Positions 1 through 8,945 of a DNA stretch of 64,000 nt are shown piece by piece. Every line of letters begins with the position of its first letter. Positions within the stretch are counted from its first letter, which is position 1. Where the stretch lies: assembly GCF_018362975.1 (NCBI RefSeq), contig NZ_CP074371.1, positions 6,634,001-6,698,000 of the forward strand, read 5' to 3'. Position numbers and translations under genes: made by a program. The stretch comes from Nocardia tengchongensis (GTDB taxonomy: Bacteria; Actinomycetota; Actinomycetes; Mycobacteriales; Mycobacteriaceae). The notes beneath the pieces were generated by a model. That model searched no databases and was not told the origin of the DNA. It saw only the letters and a program-made list of their open reading frames with translations.

Positions 1-2
1 CG

Positions 3-893
3 ATCACGATTCCGTTGACCGCCATCGCCTTCGGCCCGTCCCCGCGCCGCGCCGACCGCGCGGTGGACCTGCCCGGCATGGCGGCGTTCGCGCTGGCGGC
101 GACCGCGGTGACCTACGGCATCATTCGCGGCGGCGAACACGGCTGGACCGACGCCCGCGCCGTGACCACCCTGGTCGTCGGTGTGGTGGCGCTGCTGTCG
201 TTCCTCGTCATCGAATCCCGCAGCACCGCACCGATGCTGCCGCTATCCCTGTTGCGTCACACCAGCTTGGTCGCGACCTTGATCGCCGCGCTCGGCATGA
301 GTTTCGCCGCCTTCGCGGCCAGCCCGCTGATCTCGTTGTGGCTCCAGCAGCAACTGCACCTGACCCCGCTGCGGGCCGGGCTGTCGCTGCTGCCGATGTC
401 GGTGAGCGCCTTCCTGGTGTCGGGCGTGTTCGGGCGGCAACTGCACGACCTGTCCCCGAAGTGGTCGATCGGCGGCGGCCTGCTCACGATCGGCGTGGGC
501 AGCGGGCTGCTGACCGTGATCGGCGCCGGATCGTCTTGGACCGCTTCGATTCCCGGACTGCTGGTGATCGGCGCGGGCGTGGGTGTGATGGCCCCGCCGC
601 TGGTGGCCGTCGGCATGGCGGCGGTCCCGCCGCAGCAGAGCGGCACGGCGGCCGGTGCAGTGAACACCGCGCGGCAGTTGGGGCTCGCGCTCGGTGTGGC
701 GGTGCTGGGCACCGTGTTCCGCGGTGCCGCCGGCGACGGCCACCCGACATTATCGCACTTCGTGACCGGGCTCGACTCTGCGGTCGCGGTGGCGGGTGTG
801 GTCGGGATCGTGTGCGGTGCCGTGGTGTTCGGGCTGTTCCGCGCCCATGAGCGCGTCCCCGAGCCGGCAGCCGAACCTGTGCCGGTCGGCTGA
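3..893 (+). CDS. MFS drug-type exporter, C-terminal part (cut by window start)
   Basis: Inner-membrane proton-driven exporter of the major facilitator superfamily, most like the 14-helix DHA2 drug-efflux group. The frame is open back to the first bases of the window, so the TTG at 15 is internal and the real start lies upstream. About seven or eight hydrophobic segments are visible, followed by a short polar tail. The glycine-rich stretch around GAGVGVMAPPLVAVGMAAVP and the later QSGTAAGAVNTARQLG segment are typical of the C-terminal half of these exporters. Substrate cannot be told. It converges on the NTF2-like gene, with a hairpin between them. Confidence 0.85.
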   Translation: MTIPLTAIAFGPSPRRADRAVDLPGMAAFALAATAVTYGIIRGGEHGWTDARAVTTLVVGVVALLSFLVIESRSTAPMLPLSLLRHTSLVATLIAALGMSFAAFAASPLISLWLQQQLHLTPLRAGLSLLPMSVSAFLVSGVFGRQLHDLSPKWSIGGGLLTIGVGSGLLTVIGAGSSWTASIPGLLVIGAGVGVMAPPLVAVGMAAVPPQQSGTAAGAVNTARQLGLALGVAVLGTVFRGAAGDGHPTLSHFVTGLDSAVAVAGVVGIVCGAVVFGLFRAHERVPEPAAEPVPVG

Positions 894-910
894 CCAGGCA
901 ACCTGGATCA

Positions 911-961
911 GGGGCTCTCACACAGGCGAATTCGGACGATATTCGCCTGTGAGAGTTCCCC
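911..961. terminator. Bidirectional hairpin between convergent genes
   Basis: Long imperfect inverted repeat: a left arm at 911-931 and a right arm at 941-961 that pair except for a 2-base bulge, around a 9-base loop. It sits between the stop of the MFS gene (893) and the stop of the leftward NTF2-like gene (973), so it probably ends both transcripts. Confidence 0.75.
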
Positions 962-972
962 TGGTCTGGTCG

Positions 973-1425
973 CTATCGCAGGGGGAGCGGCGCGGTGTCC
1001 TCTTCGGGGGTGCGCGGGCCGAAGATGCGGCGGTCGGACTCGGCGATCGGGACGTCGTTGATGCTGGCCTCGCGGCGGGACATGCGGCCGTCGGGGGCGA
1101 ATTCCCAGAGCTCGTTGCCGTAGCTGCGGTGCCACTGGCCCGCGTCGTCGTGCCATTCGTACTGGAAGCGGACGGCGATGCGGTCCTCGGTGAAGGTCCA
1201 CAGGTCCTTGCGCAGGGCGTAGCCGTTCTCGGTGGACCATTTGCGCTTCAGGAAGTCGATGATCTCGGCGTGGCCGGTGAGGAATTCGTCGCGGTTGCGC
1301 CAGACGGAATCCTCGGTGTACGCCTGCGCGACCTTTTCGGGATCGCGTGTGTTCCAGGCATTTTCGGCGACGCGGACCTTGAGCTTCGCGGATTCGAAGT
1401 CGAAGGGCGGCAGTGGAGGACGCAT
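973..1425 (-). CDS. NTF2-like / DUF1348-type protein
   Basis: 150-residue single-domain protein of the SnoaL/NTF2-like cone fold, closest by eye to the DUF1348 group: [20 protein letters not shown], then a [12 protein letters not shown] segment and a [16 protein letters not shown] segment. Members are often small cytoplasmic enzymes or ligand-binding proteins; no specific reaction can be given. It lies 33 bases downstream of the flavoprotein gene on the same strand, so the two are probably cotranscribed. Confidence 0.8.
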   Translation of the reverse strand: MRPPLPPFDFESAKLKVRVAENAWNTRDPEKVAQAYTEDSVWRNRDEFLTGHAEIIDFLKRKWSTENGYALRKDLWTFTEDRIAVRFQYEWHDDAGQWHRSYGNELWEFAPDGRMSRREASINDVPIAESDRRIFGPRTPEEDTAPLPLR

Positions 1426-1458
1426 GGGGAGGGCCTTTCAGGGGTAGGGATCGCCGGG

Positions 1459-2376
1459 TCAGGGATTGACCGGCGACAGTTCGTGGTCGGTCCAGCGCAA
1501 GGGCGTGGCGCCCGAGATCTCGACGACCTCGGTGATGGTGAAATTGACGGCGCATTGCGCGCCTGCGGTGAAAACGGCTTCGTCCCAGGTGATCTCGGCG
1601 GTGCCGGTGAGTTGCAGGGTAGTTCCGGTGCGCCAGTCGGGCACCAGTAGTCCGCAGCGCGGGTCGGCGGCGATATTGCCGAGGGTCATGAACATGGAGT
1701 TGCCCCGGTAGTCGGGCCAGCGCAGGTGGGTCGGGGAAAGCACTTGCAGGAAGCCGGGATTGCCGCCGCGGTGGGAGGCGTCGGCATGACCGTCGACGTC
1801 GGCGGAGGCGACGAAGAAGGCGTCGGCGCGTGAGATGAGCTGCCGCTGATCCGCATCCAGTTCGGTGGCGCGGCGCACCGCCGGCGTCGCACCGGCAACC
1901 CATTCCTCGACGCCTCGGCGGGAGATGTACTTCGGGCAGTTCGAATACACCTGTTCGGTGTCGATGCGCAGTCCGGTCGCGGTGGGCGCGATCACCCCGT
2001 TCACCCGCATCCGGCGGCGCGTTTGCGGCTGCAGCGCGATCATCCCGACATGCCGTGTGTCCCGCAGCGATTCGGCCAGCGGATCACCCGTGACCGGTAC
2101 CGCGTCCACCTCGATGGCACGGGCATCGGTGGCGTGGACGAATCCCGGCGGACCGGCCAGCTGGCCCGCCCACATGCGCCCGGCGTCGTCGGCCGCGGCC
2201 AGTACGACCATCGGCTGCTCGGCCAGGAATCGCGCGGCGACGTCCGGGATGTCGGGCCGGATCATCCGGCCGACGCGCTGCGCGATATCGGCCTGCCCCA
2301 TCCGCCGCTGCACTGCTAGTTCGCCGGGGTGGTAGCCGACCCCGTCCGGCAGCTCCCGGATCCGCGTGTCGTTCAT
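1459..2376 (-). CDS. Pyridoxamine 5'-phosphate oxidase-like FMN-binding protein
   Basis: 305-residue protein with a split-barrel FMN-binding fold of the pyridoxamine-phosphate-oxidase-like family. Supporting segments are PMVVLAAADDAGRMWAGQLA near residue 55, FVASADVDGHADASHRGG near 188, and LRWPDYRGNSMFMTLGNI near 218, where flavin contacts are expected. The length suggests two related halves. Members of this group include redox enzymes and haem- or F420-binding proteins, so the substrate is open. It is followed at 33 bases by the NTF2-like gene and preceded by the VOC gene on the same strand, a likely three-gene unit. Confidence 0.82.
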   Translation of the reverse strand: MNDTRIRELPDGVGYHPGELAVQRRMGQADIAQRVGRMIRPDIPDVAARFLAEQPMVVLAAADDAGRMWAGQLAGPPGFVHATDARAIEVDAVPVTGDPLAESLRDTRHVGMIALQPQTRRRMRVNGVIAPTATGLRIDTEQVYSNCPKYISRRGVEEWVAGATPAVRRATELDADQRQLISRADAFFVASADVDGHADASHRGGNPGFLQVLSPTHLRWPDYRGNSMFMTLGNIAADPRCGLLVPDWRTGTTLQLTGTAEITWDEAVFTAGAQCAVNFTITEVVEISGATPLRWTDHELSPVNP

Positions 2377-2421
2377 GTGCTCTCCCCTACTGATCCCGCT
2401 GCGGGACTCCGATATTCCTGG

Positions 2422-2874
2422 TCAGAAGAAGCCGCAGGTGGGCGCGGCTCCAGACGGCGCGGGCGCGTGCTCGGCACCGGACGGCGCGTACACCTCGAGG
2501 CGGATGCCGTCGGGGTCGATGAAGAAGATGCCGCCCGAGGCCGCGCCTTCTCCGTGGGCGACCACACCGTCGTGCGCGAACGCGACATCGAGGTCCTTCA
2601 GCGCGGTCTCCACCGCGCGCACCTGCTCGATGGTGTCCACCTGGAACGAGAGATGGTGCAGGCCGGGCGTTTTCGCCGAGAACTCGCCGTTACTCTGCTG
2701 CCACAGCGTGACCTGCAGCTGCCCGTCACGTCCGAGGAAGGCGAAACGCTGCGCGCCTTCGCCGCCGGCGCGGAGCTGTTCGAAGCCGAGGGCGCGCCGA
2801 TAGAAGGACACCGAGCGGTCGAGGTCGGTGACATTGAGGCCGATGTGCCCGGGGGCGAGGACAGGTGCGGTCAT
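2422..2874 (-). CDS. VOC (glyoxalase/dioxygenase fold) protein
   Basis: 150-residue vicinal-oxygen-chelate protein. The N-terminal half begins GHIGLNVTDLDRSVSFYRRA, with the usual metal-ligand His; GLHHLSFQVDTIEQV supplies the second motif, and FFIDPDGIRLEVYAP carries the terminal Glu ligand. Such proteins act on small electrophiles or antibiotics; the substrate here is unknown. It is first in a leftward unit with the PNPOx-like and NTF2-like genes and is divergent from the CGNR regulator, a likely controller. Confidence 0.85.
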   Translation of the reverse strand: MTAPVLAPGHIGLNVTDLDRSVSFYRRALGFEQLRAGGEGAQRFAFLGRDGQLQVTLWQQSNGEFSAKTPGLHHLSFQVDTIEQVRAVETALKDLDVAFAHDGVVAHGEGAASGGIFFIDPDGIRLEVYAPSGAEHAPAPSGAAPTCGFF

Positions 2875-2894
2875 GGTGAACCCCTTCGGAATGA

Positions 2895-2926
2895 TCTAAC
2901 CCTTGTTGTTTGTTTGACAGGTTAGA
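2895..2926. promoter_or_regulatory. Inverted repeat in the VOC/CGNR divergent promoter
   Basis: Seven-base arms, TCTAACC at 2895-2901 and GGTTAGA at 2920-2926, separated by 18 bases in the AT-richest part of this intergenic region. It lies about 20-50 bases upstream of the VOC start. It is a plausible operator for the divergent CGNR regulator; that assignment is inference. Confidence 0.4.
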
Positions 2927-3022
2927 ACGTAACCCCGGCCGCCGACCACCGTCAACCCCTATAGTTGGTTTTGATGGTTATTGCTGGCCGGAAGGATCGA
3001 TCAGAAAGGTGTGGGTGATCCG

Positions 3023-3583
3023 ATGACGGCAGCGATCCGGTTATCCTCGAGCGTGCCCGAACCACGTCCCCACCTCGGTGAACCGCTCGCTCTGGACCTG
3101 CTCAACACGCGCTGGATCGCGGCGTCGGGCCGGCAGGATCTGCTCACCGATGTGACCGGGGCTCGGCAGTGGCTGGCCGACAACGACCTCGATCTGCCCG
3201 CCGACGCGGCCACGCTGCGCGCCCTGGTGACCGCCCGCGAGGCGATCCTGCGCGCGGTGAAGGGCGAGACCGCCGATGATCTCAATGCCGTCCTCGAGCA
3301 CGGCCGCATCCGCCGCACCCTCACCCCCGACGGCCCGGCCACGCTCCCCGAGGTCGGCGACCCGGCCTGGCTACCCGGCTGGCTCGCCGCCGACAACCTG
3401 CTACATCTGCTGGCGAGCTCCCCCGACCGGATCAAGAAATGCGCGCATCCCCAGTGCATCCTGTGGTTCCTGGACACCTCGAAGAACGGCACCCGCCGCT
3501 GGCATTCGATGGCGGCCTGCGGCAACCGCGCCAAGGCGACGCGGCATTACGCGAAGAAAACGCAGGCCGAGCATTCGGAGTAG
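3023..3583 (+). CDS. CGNR zinc-finger transcriptional regulator (ABATE domain)
   Basis: 186-residue regulator with an N-terminal ABATE stress-ligand-binding domain (GEPLALDLLNTRWIAASG) and a C-terminal CGNR treble-clef finger: C-A-H-P-Q-C, a W-F-L-D-T-S-K-N-G-T-R-R-W segment and the signature ACGNRAKATRHYAKK. The family binds DNA through the finger and is thought to sense small molecules. The ATG at 3023 is preferred to the upstream TTG at 2981 because AGAAAGG lies just ahead. It is transcribed away from the VOC operon and probably regulates it. Confidence 0.85.
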   Translation: MTAAIRLSSSVPEPRPHLGEPLALDLLNTRWIAASGRQDLLTDVTGARQWLADNDLDLPADAATLRALVTAREAILRAVKGETADDLNAVLEHGRIRRTLTPDGPATLPEVGDPAWLPGWLAADNLLHLLASSPDRIKKCAHPQCILWFLDTSKNGTRRWHSMAACGNRAKATRHYAKKTQAEHSE

Positions 3584-3634
3584 CTGCGGCTCAGCGCGAT
3601 TCGCCGATCACGGCGTCGCGTGCCCGCGCCACGG

Positions 3635-3826
3635 TCACCAGCGTGATTTCGGCACATCGAATTCCGCGCACAGCGCCCGCCACACGTCACGGGGATCCAC
3701 CCCGGCCTCGATGGCCTGCGCGCCGGTCCGCCCCATGGACGGCAGCACGTGGTCGGTCAGCAGCGCGTCCGCCCGCGCCGTCCCGAACTCGGTATGCATC
3801 AACTCCTGAAACTCCGTCAGCCGCAC
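3635..3826 (-). CDS. DUF3046 family protein (Rv2738c-like)
   Basis: 63-residue protein when started at the GTG at 3826, giving VRLTEFQELMHTEFGTARAD, the usual start of this family. A longer frame to 3910 adds residues that do not resemble it. In M. tuberculosis the homologue Rv2738c sits directly upstream of recA and recX. Here the next genes downstream are the CGNR and VOC genes, so that linkage is broken or displaced. Function is unknown. Confidence 0.85.
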   Translation of the reverse strand: MRLTEFQELMHTEFGTARADALLTDHVLPSMGRTGAQAIEAGVDPRDVWRALCAEFDVPKSRW

Positions 3827-3973
3827 GGCCGCGAGCCTACGCCACGGTGCTGAACCCGCCGAACGGCCGGTCAGCGCTGCCGTTTCCGGCGAATCCCACA
3901 AAAGCGCCACACCGCCCGTGCCGCGATGACGCCGGACGGGTCAGCCGACTCGGCATGACAGATGTCGACGGGG

Positions 3974-5140
3974 TCAGCCGACTGCGGCGTGACAGATGGC
4001 GACGGGGTCGACCGTGACCGACGCACCGGCGGCGGCCGCCGCGGCGGCCGCGGTGTAGGCGGGGTCGTCCAGGACGCGCTTGACGGCGTCCCGCAGGGCT
4101 TCCGGGGTCAGTGGCCGCACGAAGATCGAACTGCCTTGGCGGGCGGCGCGATTGGCGAGTTCCCATTGGTCGCCGCCGCCGGGGACGGTGACGATCGGGA
4201 CTCCGGCCAGCAGGGTCTTGGCGAGCAGGCCGTGCCCGCCGCCGCCGATCACGACCGAGGCGTGGCGCAGCAGTTCGTCCTGGCGACCCAAACCGGCTGT
4301 GGCCCAGGAGGGCAGCTCGGCGGGCGGGGTGTCGAGGGTGGAGATGGCGACGCGCACGCCCGCGCCCTGGAAGGCTTCCAGCGCGGCTTCGGCCAGGCCC
4401 ACCTGGCCGGTCTGCGCGGTCGAGGGGGCGACCATGACCAGCGGCTCGTCACCGGGCGGCAGGTCGAGGATGTGATCGGTGGGCTCCCACAGCAGCGGCC
4501 CGACCAGGTGGGCGTTGTCCGGCCAGTCCGGTCGCGGCACCTCGAGGGCGGGCAGGGTGGCGACCAGCCGGGCGGTGGGCCCCGGATCCTGCGTCGGCAG
4601 GCCGATGCTCTCGCGCGCCTGCTCACGCTGAAGTTCCCCGCGCCGCACAGCCCGCGAACTCAGCCCGCGCAGCACCGAATCCCGGGCGCGCCCGCGCAGA
4701 CCCTCGCCGACCGCGAGCCCGCTGCCGATCGGCGGCAGCCCCTTCGACTGCAGGTACAGCGGGTGCGGGGACAGCTCCACCCACGGCAACCCCAGCCGCT
4801 CGGCGGCCATTCCGCCGCCCGCGGTCAGCACATCCGACACCACGAGTTCGGGCAGCATGGCGCTCAGATCCGGCAGGATCTCCGTCGAAATGTGCGCGGC
4901 CCGTTGATGAATCCGGGCCCCGGCGTCGTTGTCGTCGTCCTCGGCCCGGGGCGCGAGGCCCTTGAGCCGCCGCACCCCGATCCCGGCGTCCCGCGCGGCA
5001 TCGAACCACCGCGGGCTGGTGAACAACACCGGCTCGTCCCCGGCCGCCAGCAATCGCGTACACAACGCAATCGCCGGAAACGCATGCCCCGGATCAGGCC
5101 CGGCCACCACCGCTACTCGCACGCAGCCAGCGTCCCACAC
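3974..5140 (-). CDS. UGT-like glycosyltransferase (Rv2739c-like)
   Basis: 388-residue GT-B fold transferase of the UDP-glucosyltransferase/macrolide-transferase type. The N-terminal acceptor domain starts VRVAVVAGPDPGHAFPAIAL. The C-terminal donor domain has VVIGGGGHGLLAKTLLAGVP and TVPGGGDQWELANR, matching the donor-binding signature with its conserved His, Gly and Gln. The acceptor is unknown. Together with the adjacent DUF3046 gene it keeps the mycobacterial Rv2738c-Rv2739c order. The tail carries a long alanine run that may be non-essential. Confidence 0.85.
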   Translation of the reverse strand: MWDAGCVRVAVVAGPDPGHAFPAIALCTRLLAAGDEPVLFTSPRWFDAARDAGIGVRRLKGLAPRAEDDDNDAGARIHQRAAHISTEILPDLSAMLPELVVSDVLTAGGGMAAERLGLPWVELSPHPLYLQSKGLPPIGSGLAVGEGLRGRARDSVLRGLSSRAVRRGELQREQARESIGLPTQDPGPTARLVATLPALEVPRPDWPDNAHLVGPLLWEPTDHILDLPPGDEPLVMVAPSTAQTGQVGLAEAALEAFQGAGVRVAISTLDTPPAELPSWATAGLGRQDELLRHASVVIGGGGHGLLAKTLLAGVPIVTVPGGGDQWELANRAARQGSSIFVRPLTPEALRDAVKRVLDDPAYTAAAAAAAAGASVTVDPVAICHAAVG

Positions 5141-5220
5141 CCACCCGACACATCCGGAACCTCACCCGACTTCCGAGTTCGCGTCGCCCGAGAACCGGCG
5201 CCGCCCTACTGCCTGCCTAC

Positions 5221-5484
5221 TGCCACGAATCCGCCACCTACGTCCGACCGGCACAGCAACAGCGGCACCGGCACCGGCACGGCGGCCCTGCGCCTCCCGC
5301 CACCCAGGACCCCACCGCGCTCACCGCATCCCTCACCCAGAACCTGACCGCCGCCGACATCACCGACCTCGCCCTCGAGGCGGAAGGCCATCACCAGCTC
5401 GAACCGCCCGCGGACAGCCTCCCGCCACCGGACCTGCGGACGATCCTCGGGGAACGGCGCGGTAGCCGGGCGGCGGGTCGCTGA
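5221..5484 (+). pseudogene. Possible gene remnant, unrecognised
   Basis: This otherwise gene-free gap contains an open frame ending at the TGA at 5482-5484 with strongly GC-biased third positions and a protein-like C-terminal sequence, LTQNLTAADITDLALEAEG and onward. No plausible in-frame start exists upstream, where the frame becomes arginine- and proline-rich. It may be the tail of a gene whose front was lost. Chance cannot be excluded in DNA this GC-rich. Confidence 0.3.
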
Positions 5485-5493
5485 GACGTCTGC

Positions 5494-6207
5494 TCAGCCC
5501 GCGAAGTGGTAGAGCTCGAAGCTCAGGGCGCGGGCGGCGGGGAAGCCCTCCTTGGGGCCGGTGGTCATCTCGATGACGGCGCGGGCCTGGGCTTCGACGG
5601 GTTCGGGGCTCAGGACCTCCAGGTAGCGGCGGTGGGCGGTGAGCGATTCCACGGCCGCGTCGACGGTGTCGGTGACGTCGAGGCCATGGCTGCCGTCCGC
5701 GACGCCGTAGACGGCGGCCCAGCGGGCGGACCAGGCGGGTAGCTCGGCGATGTCGGGGTGGATCCATTCGTTGCCGGCGTCGGAGACTGCGTCGAGGGCG
5801 GCGCGGCCGACGGCGCGGTGGTCGGCGGAGTTGACGTAGCCGCGGGCCCAGGTGTCGCCGAAGTTGAACAGCACCACCATTTCCGGGCGGTGGCGGCGGA
5901 TGGCGGCGGCCAGGTCGCGGCGCAGGGCGAGGGATTCCTCGATGCGCCCGTCGGGGTAGCCGAGGAAATCGACCGTACCGACGCCGACGATCTTGGCCGA
6001 GGCCCGTTCCTCGTCCTCGCGTAGCGGCCCGGCCTCGGCGGGCGCCAGGCCCGCGATCCCGGCCTCACCACTGCTGACCAGGACGTAGCGGATGTCCTTG
6101 CCCTGCCCGGTCCAACGTGCGACCGCGGCGGCGGCCCCGTACTCGATGTCGTCGGGATGCGCCGCGATGACGATCCCGCGCTGCCAGTCCTCGGGAAGCT
6201 GCTCCAT
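5494..6207 (-). CDS. PIG-L family deacetylase
   Basis: 237-residue zinc-dependent N-acetyl sugar deacetylase of the LmbE/MshB/PIG-L family. The metal and catalytic motif AHPDD is at residues 16-20, and the second ligand region is SADHRAVGRAALDAV. The ATG at 6207 is chosen because the family starts just before IVIAAHPDD; an upstream start at 6273 adds unrelated residues. It is the last gene, after a 100-base gap, behind a ROK regulator and a sugar ABC transporter. This suggests deacetylation of an imported N-acetylated sugar, but family members also act in mycothiol and antibiotic pathways. Confidence 0.85.
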   Translation of the reverse strand: MEQLPEDWQRGIVIAAHPDDIEYGAAAAVARWTGQGKDIRYVLVSSGEAGIAGLAPAEAGPLREDEERASAKIVGVGTVDFLGYPDGRIEESLALRRDLAAAIRRHRPEMVVLFNFGDTWARGYVNSADHRAVGRAALDAVSDAGNEWIHPDIAELPAWSARWAAVYGVADGSHGLDVTDTVDAAVESLTAHRRYLEVLSPEPVEAQARAVIEMTTGPKEGFPAARALSFELYHFAG

Positions 6208-6307
6208 GCCTGTATTCAACTCCCGGCGCACCCGAACGCGCCAGCATGCCACGAACTTCGCACCCCGAACCATTCATCTCGCCCGCGCCTGACGCTTCGG
6301 ACCACGG

Positions 6308-7459
6308 TCACAACATGCCGAGCACGCTCTCGAACGCCGCCTCCGCCGCACCCAGCAACTTGAGATCCGGCCCCAGGCGCGACTTCTCGATCCGCACGCC
6401 GCCGAACGCGCGACTCACCATGCTGCGACGGTGCACCTGCTCGCGCACCCGCGCGATCCCCGGCTCGGGCAACGCGGTGAACAGGTCGCCAAGCACCACC
6501 AGTTCGGGTCCGAGGATGTTCACGACGTTCACCAGCCCCAGGGTCAGCCAGTCCAGGTAGTCACCGAGCCTGGTCTCCCAATCCTCCTGCAGCGCACGCA
6601 GTTCGGCAACGATCGCGCCGCGCGGCCCGTGCTCGGGCATGCCCAGCGCCCGGCACAGCGCCGCCTCCCCCACCTCGGTTTCCCAGCAGCCTTCGTTGCC
6701 GCAGTAGCACATTCGGCCGCCCGGCTTGACCGTCATGTGGCCGATCTCGCCGAGATACCCCGCCGACCCGCGCAGCGACGCGTCCTTGGCGATGAGCCCG
6801 CCCCCGACCCCGACGTCCGCGGAGACGAAGACCGCGTCGGCCGCGGTCCGGCCCGCACCTCTGACATGCTCTGCGAGAGCACCGAATTCGGCGTCGTTGC
6901 CGACCCGCACCGGCAGATCCAGCACCGCCCGCAGCCGCTGCCCCAGCGCCACCTCACCCCAGCGCAGGTTTCCGGCATTGTGCACGAGCCCATCGACGCG
7001 CCGCACCACGCCGGGCACGCACACGCCCACCGCCACCGGCCGCAGGCCCAGATCCTCGGCCAGTACCGCCGAGGATTCCGCGACGTGGGTGATCACCTCG
7101 TCCGGTTCCCGTTGCCGCCCACGCAGATTCCAGCTGTTGCGGCCCAGGATCTGCCCGCCGAATCCGACCAGCGCGATGCCCACGTGCTCGACCTGCACAT
7201 CGACCGCCAGCACCACCGCCGCCTCCGGTTGCGGCAACACCAGCAGTGACGGCCGGCCCGCGCCGCGCGCGGCCCGCGGCACCTTCTCCTCCACCACGCC
7301 GTCCTCGGCGAGCCCGTCGACGAGCATCTTGATGGTGGATCGATTGAGCCCGAGTTCGGCTGCGAGGGCCGCGCGCGTGGCGGGGCCTCCGGTGTGTAGC
7401 AGCCGCAGGAGGGTCGACCGGTTGAACCGGCGCACCTCGTCCGGACGGGCGACGGTCAT
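6308..7459 (-). CDS. ROK family transcriptional regulator
   Basis: 383-residue NagC/XylR-type regulator. An N-terminal winged helix (residues about 10-60, FNRSTLLRLLHTGGPATRAA) is fused to a sugar-kinase-like ROK domain. It carries the ROK zinc and signature region GEIGHMTVKPGGRMCYCGNE, and GVGGGLIAKDASLRGSAGYLG ahead of it. ROK repressors bind palindromes and are released by a sugar or sugar phosphate. It lies 25 bases downstream of the permease gene, so it should control its own operon, probably through the palindrome at 10946-10978. Confidence 0.88.
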   Translation of the reverse strand: MTVARPDEVRRFNRSTLLRLLHTGGPATRAALAAELGLNRSTIKMLVDGLAEDGVVEEKVPRAARGAGRPSLLVLPQPEAAVVLAVDVQVEHVGIALVGFGGQILGRNSWNLRGRQREPDEVITHVAESSAVLAEDLGLRPVAVGVCVPGVVRRVDGLVHNAGNLRWGEVALGQRLRAVLDLPVRVGNDAEFGALAEHVRGAGRTAADAVFVSADVGVGGGLIAKDASLRGSAGYLGEIGHMTVKPGGRMCYCGNEGCWETEVGEAALCRALGMPEHGPRGAIVAELRALQEDWETRLGDYLDWLTLGLVNVVNILGPELVVLGDLFTALPEPGIARVREQVHRRSMVSRAFGGVRIEKSRLGPDLKLLGAAEAAFESVLGML

Positions 7460-7484
7460 GGACTCGGTAATACCATTGCGCGGC

Positions 7485-8930
7485 TCACCGGCCGGACATC
7501 GCCACGCGGCGTCTCGACAGCGCGTCCACGGTCGCGGCCAGCAGCAGCACCAGCCCGGTCACGATGGACACCACCGCCGCGGGCTGCCGCAGCAGGCCCA
7601 GGCCGTTCGAGACCACCGCCAGCACCGCGCCACCGATCACCGCGTCGGCGACCCGCCCGCGCCCGCCGAACAGCGAGGTGCCGCCGATCACGGCCGCGCC
7701 GACCGCGAACAGCAGCGTATTGAGCCCGCCCGCCTGCGGATCCACCGAACCGACCTTCGACGAGTAGACGATCGCCCCGATCGCCGCGCAGGCGGAGCTG
7801 ATGACGAAAACGCTGGCCCGCAACTGGGTCACGTTGATGCCCGCGCGCCGCGCCGCCTCCACATTGCCGCCGACCGCGTAGATGTGGCGCCCGTAGGTGG
7901 TGCGGGTCAGCACATAGGTTCCGGCGACCAGCAGCACCAGCACGATCGGAACCACATACGGCACACCGGAAATGACGATGAACGTGCTCGGTGAACGATT
8001 CACGGTGAGCAGCGCGGTCACCACGATCGCGAACCCGGACAGCGCCGAAACCTTCAGTGCCACCAGCGGTGTCGGTGAGGTGACGAGTCCCCTACGCCGT
8101 CGCAGGAAATGCCCGCCCAGCGTGACGGCCGCGTATCCGCCCGCCGCGACCACGCACAACAGCCAGCTTCCCACCGTGGACAGGTTCCCGTTCGCCACCG
8201 CGTCGAGCACATGCGAGGAGCTGATCCCCAGCACCCCGCCCTCGCCGATGAGCTGCAGGATCACGCCCTGCCAGGCCAGGAACAACGCCAGCGTCACCAC
8301 GAACGACGGCATCCCGATCTTCGCGATCAGGAACCCGGTGATGGACCCGATGGCCGCGCCCACGCACACCGCGAGCAGCATCTCGACCCACGGATTCGCC
8401 GGCAGGCCCAGCACCGTCAACAGGATCCCGAGCAGGGAGAACGCCACCCCGGGCCAGATCCGCAGCAGTCCCGCGAGGATCGCCGCCAGCGCCAGCATGG
8501 CGTTGAACACGAAGAACACCGTGGATCCCATGCCGGTCAGCAGGTTCCCGTTGTCCACGTAGTGCATGGCCAGCACGGCGCCCGCCACCCCGGACGCCGT
8601 GCCCGCCGACAGATCGATCTCCCCGATCAACAGCACGAACACGATCCCGATGGCGATGATGGTCTGCCCCGCGCCCTGCGCCAGCAGGTTGGCGATGTTG
8701 TTGAGCGAGAAGAACACATCCGACAGCAGCGAGAAGAAGACGACCAGCGCGATCAGGCCGAGAATCGCGGGCAGCGAACCGATCTCGCCACCGCGCAGCC
8801 GGGCCACATAGTCGCGCAGCGCTTCCCGGGTCGACAGGGTCGTGGTGTCGATCCCGAAGTCGGTGACGGCCGTCTCCGCGACGGACTCCGATTCCGAAAC
8901 ATTGGTCATATCAGTGGATTCCTCGCTCAC
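7485..8930 (-). CDS. Sugar ABC transporter permease (XylH/RbsC type)
   Basis: 481-residue integral membrane permease of the ribose/xylose importer class. A charged cytoplasmic N-terminus of about 70 residues is followed by ten or more hydrophobic segments. GEIDLSAGTASGVAGAVLAM and the later AVGGNVEAARRAGINVTQLR segment, the cytoplasmic coupling loop, are family signatures. It lies 15 bases downstream of the ATPase gene. The substrate is probably a monosaccharide; xylose-type is suggested only by overall similarity. Confidence 0.88.
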   Translation of the reverse strand: MSEESTDMTNVSESESVAETAVTDFGIDTTTLSTREALRDYVARLRGGEIGSLPAILGLIALVVFFSLLSDVFFSLNNIANLLAQGAGQTIIAIGIVFVLLIGEIDLSAGTASGVAGAVLAMHYVDNGNLLTGMGSTVFFVFNAMLALAAILAGLLRIWPGVAFSLLGILLTVLGLPANPWVEMLLAVCVGAAIGSITGFLIAKIGMPSFVVTLALFLAWQGVILQLIGEGGVLGISSSHVLDAVANGNLSTVGSWLLCVVAAGGYAAVTLGGHFLRRRRGLVTSPTPLVALKVSALSGFAIVVTALLTVNRSPSTFIVISGVPYVVPIVLVLLVAGTYVLTRTTYGRHIYAVGGNVEAARRAGINVTQLRASVFVISSACAAIGAIVYSSKVGSVDPQAGGLNTLLFAVGAAVIGGTSLFGGRGRVADAVIGGAVLAVVSNGLGLLRQPAAVVSIVTGLVLLLAATVDALSRRRVAMSGR

Positions 8931-8945
8931 CGGCCACCACCTTGC

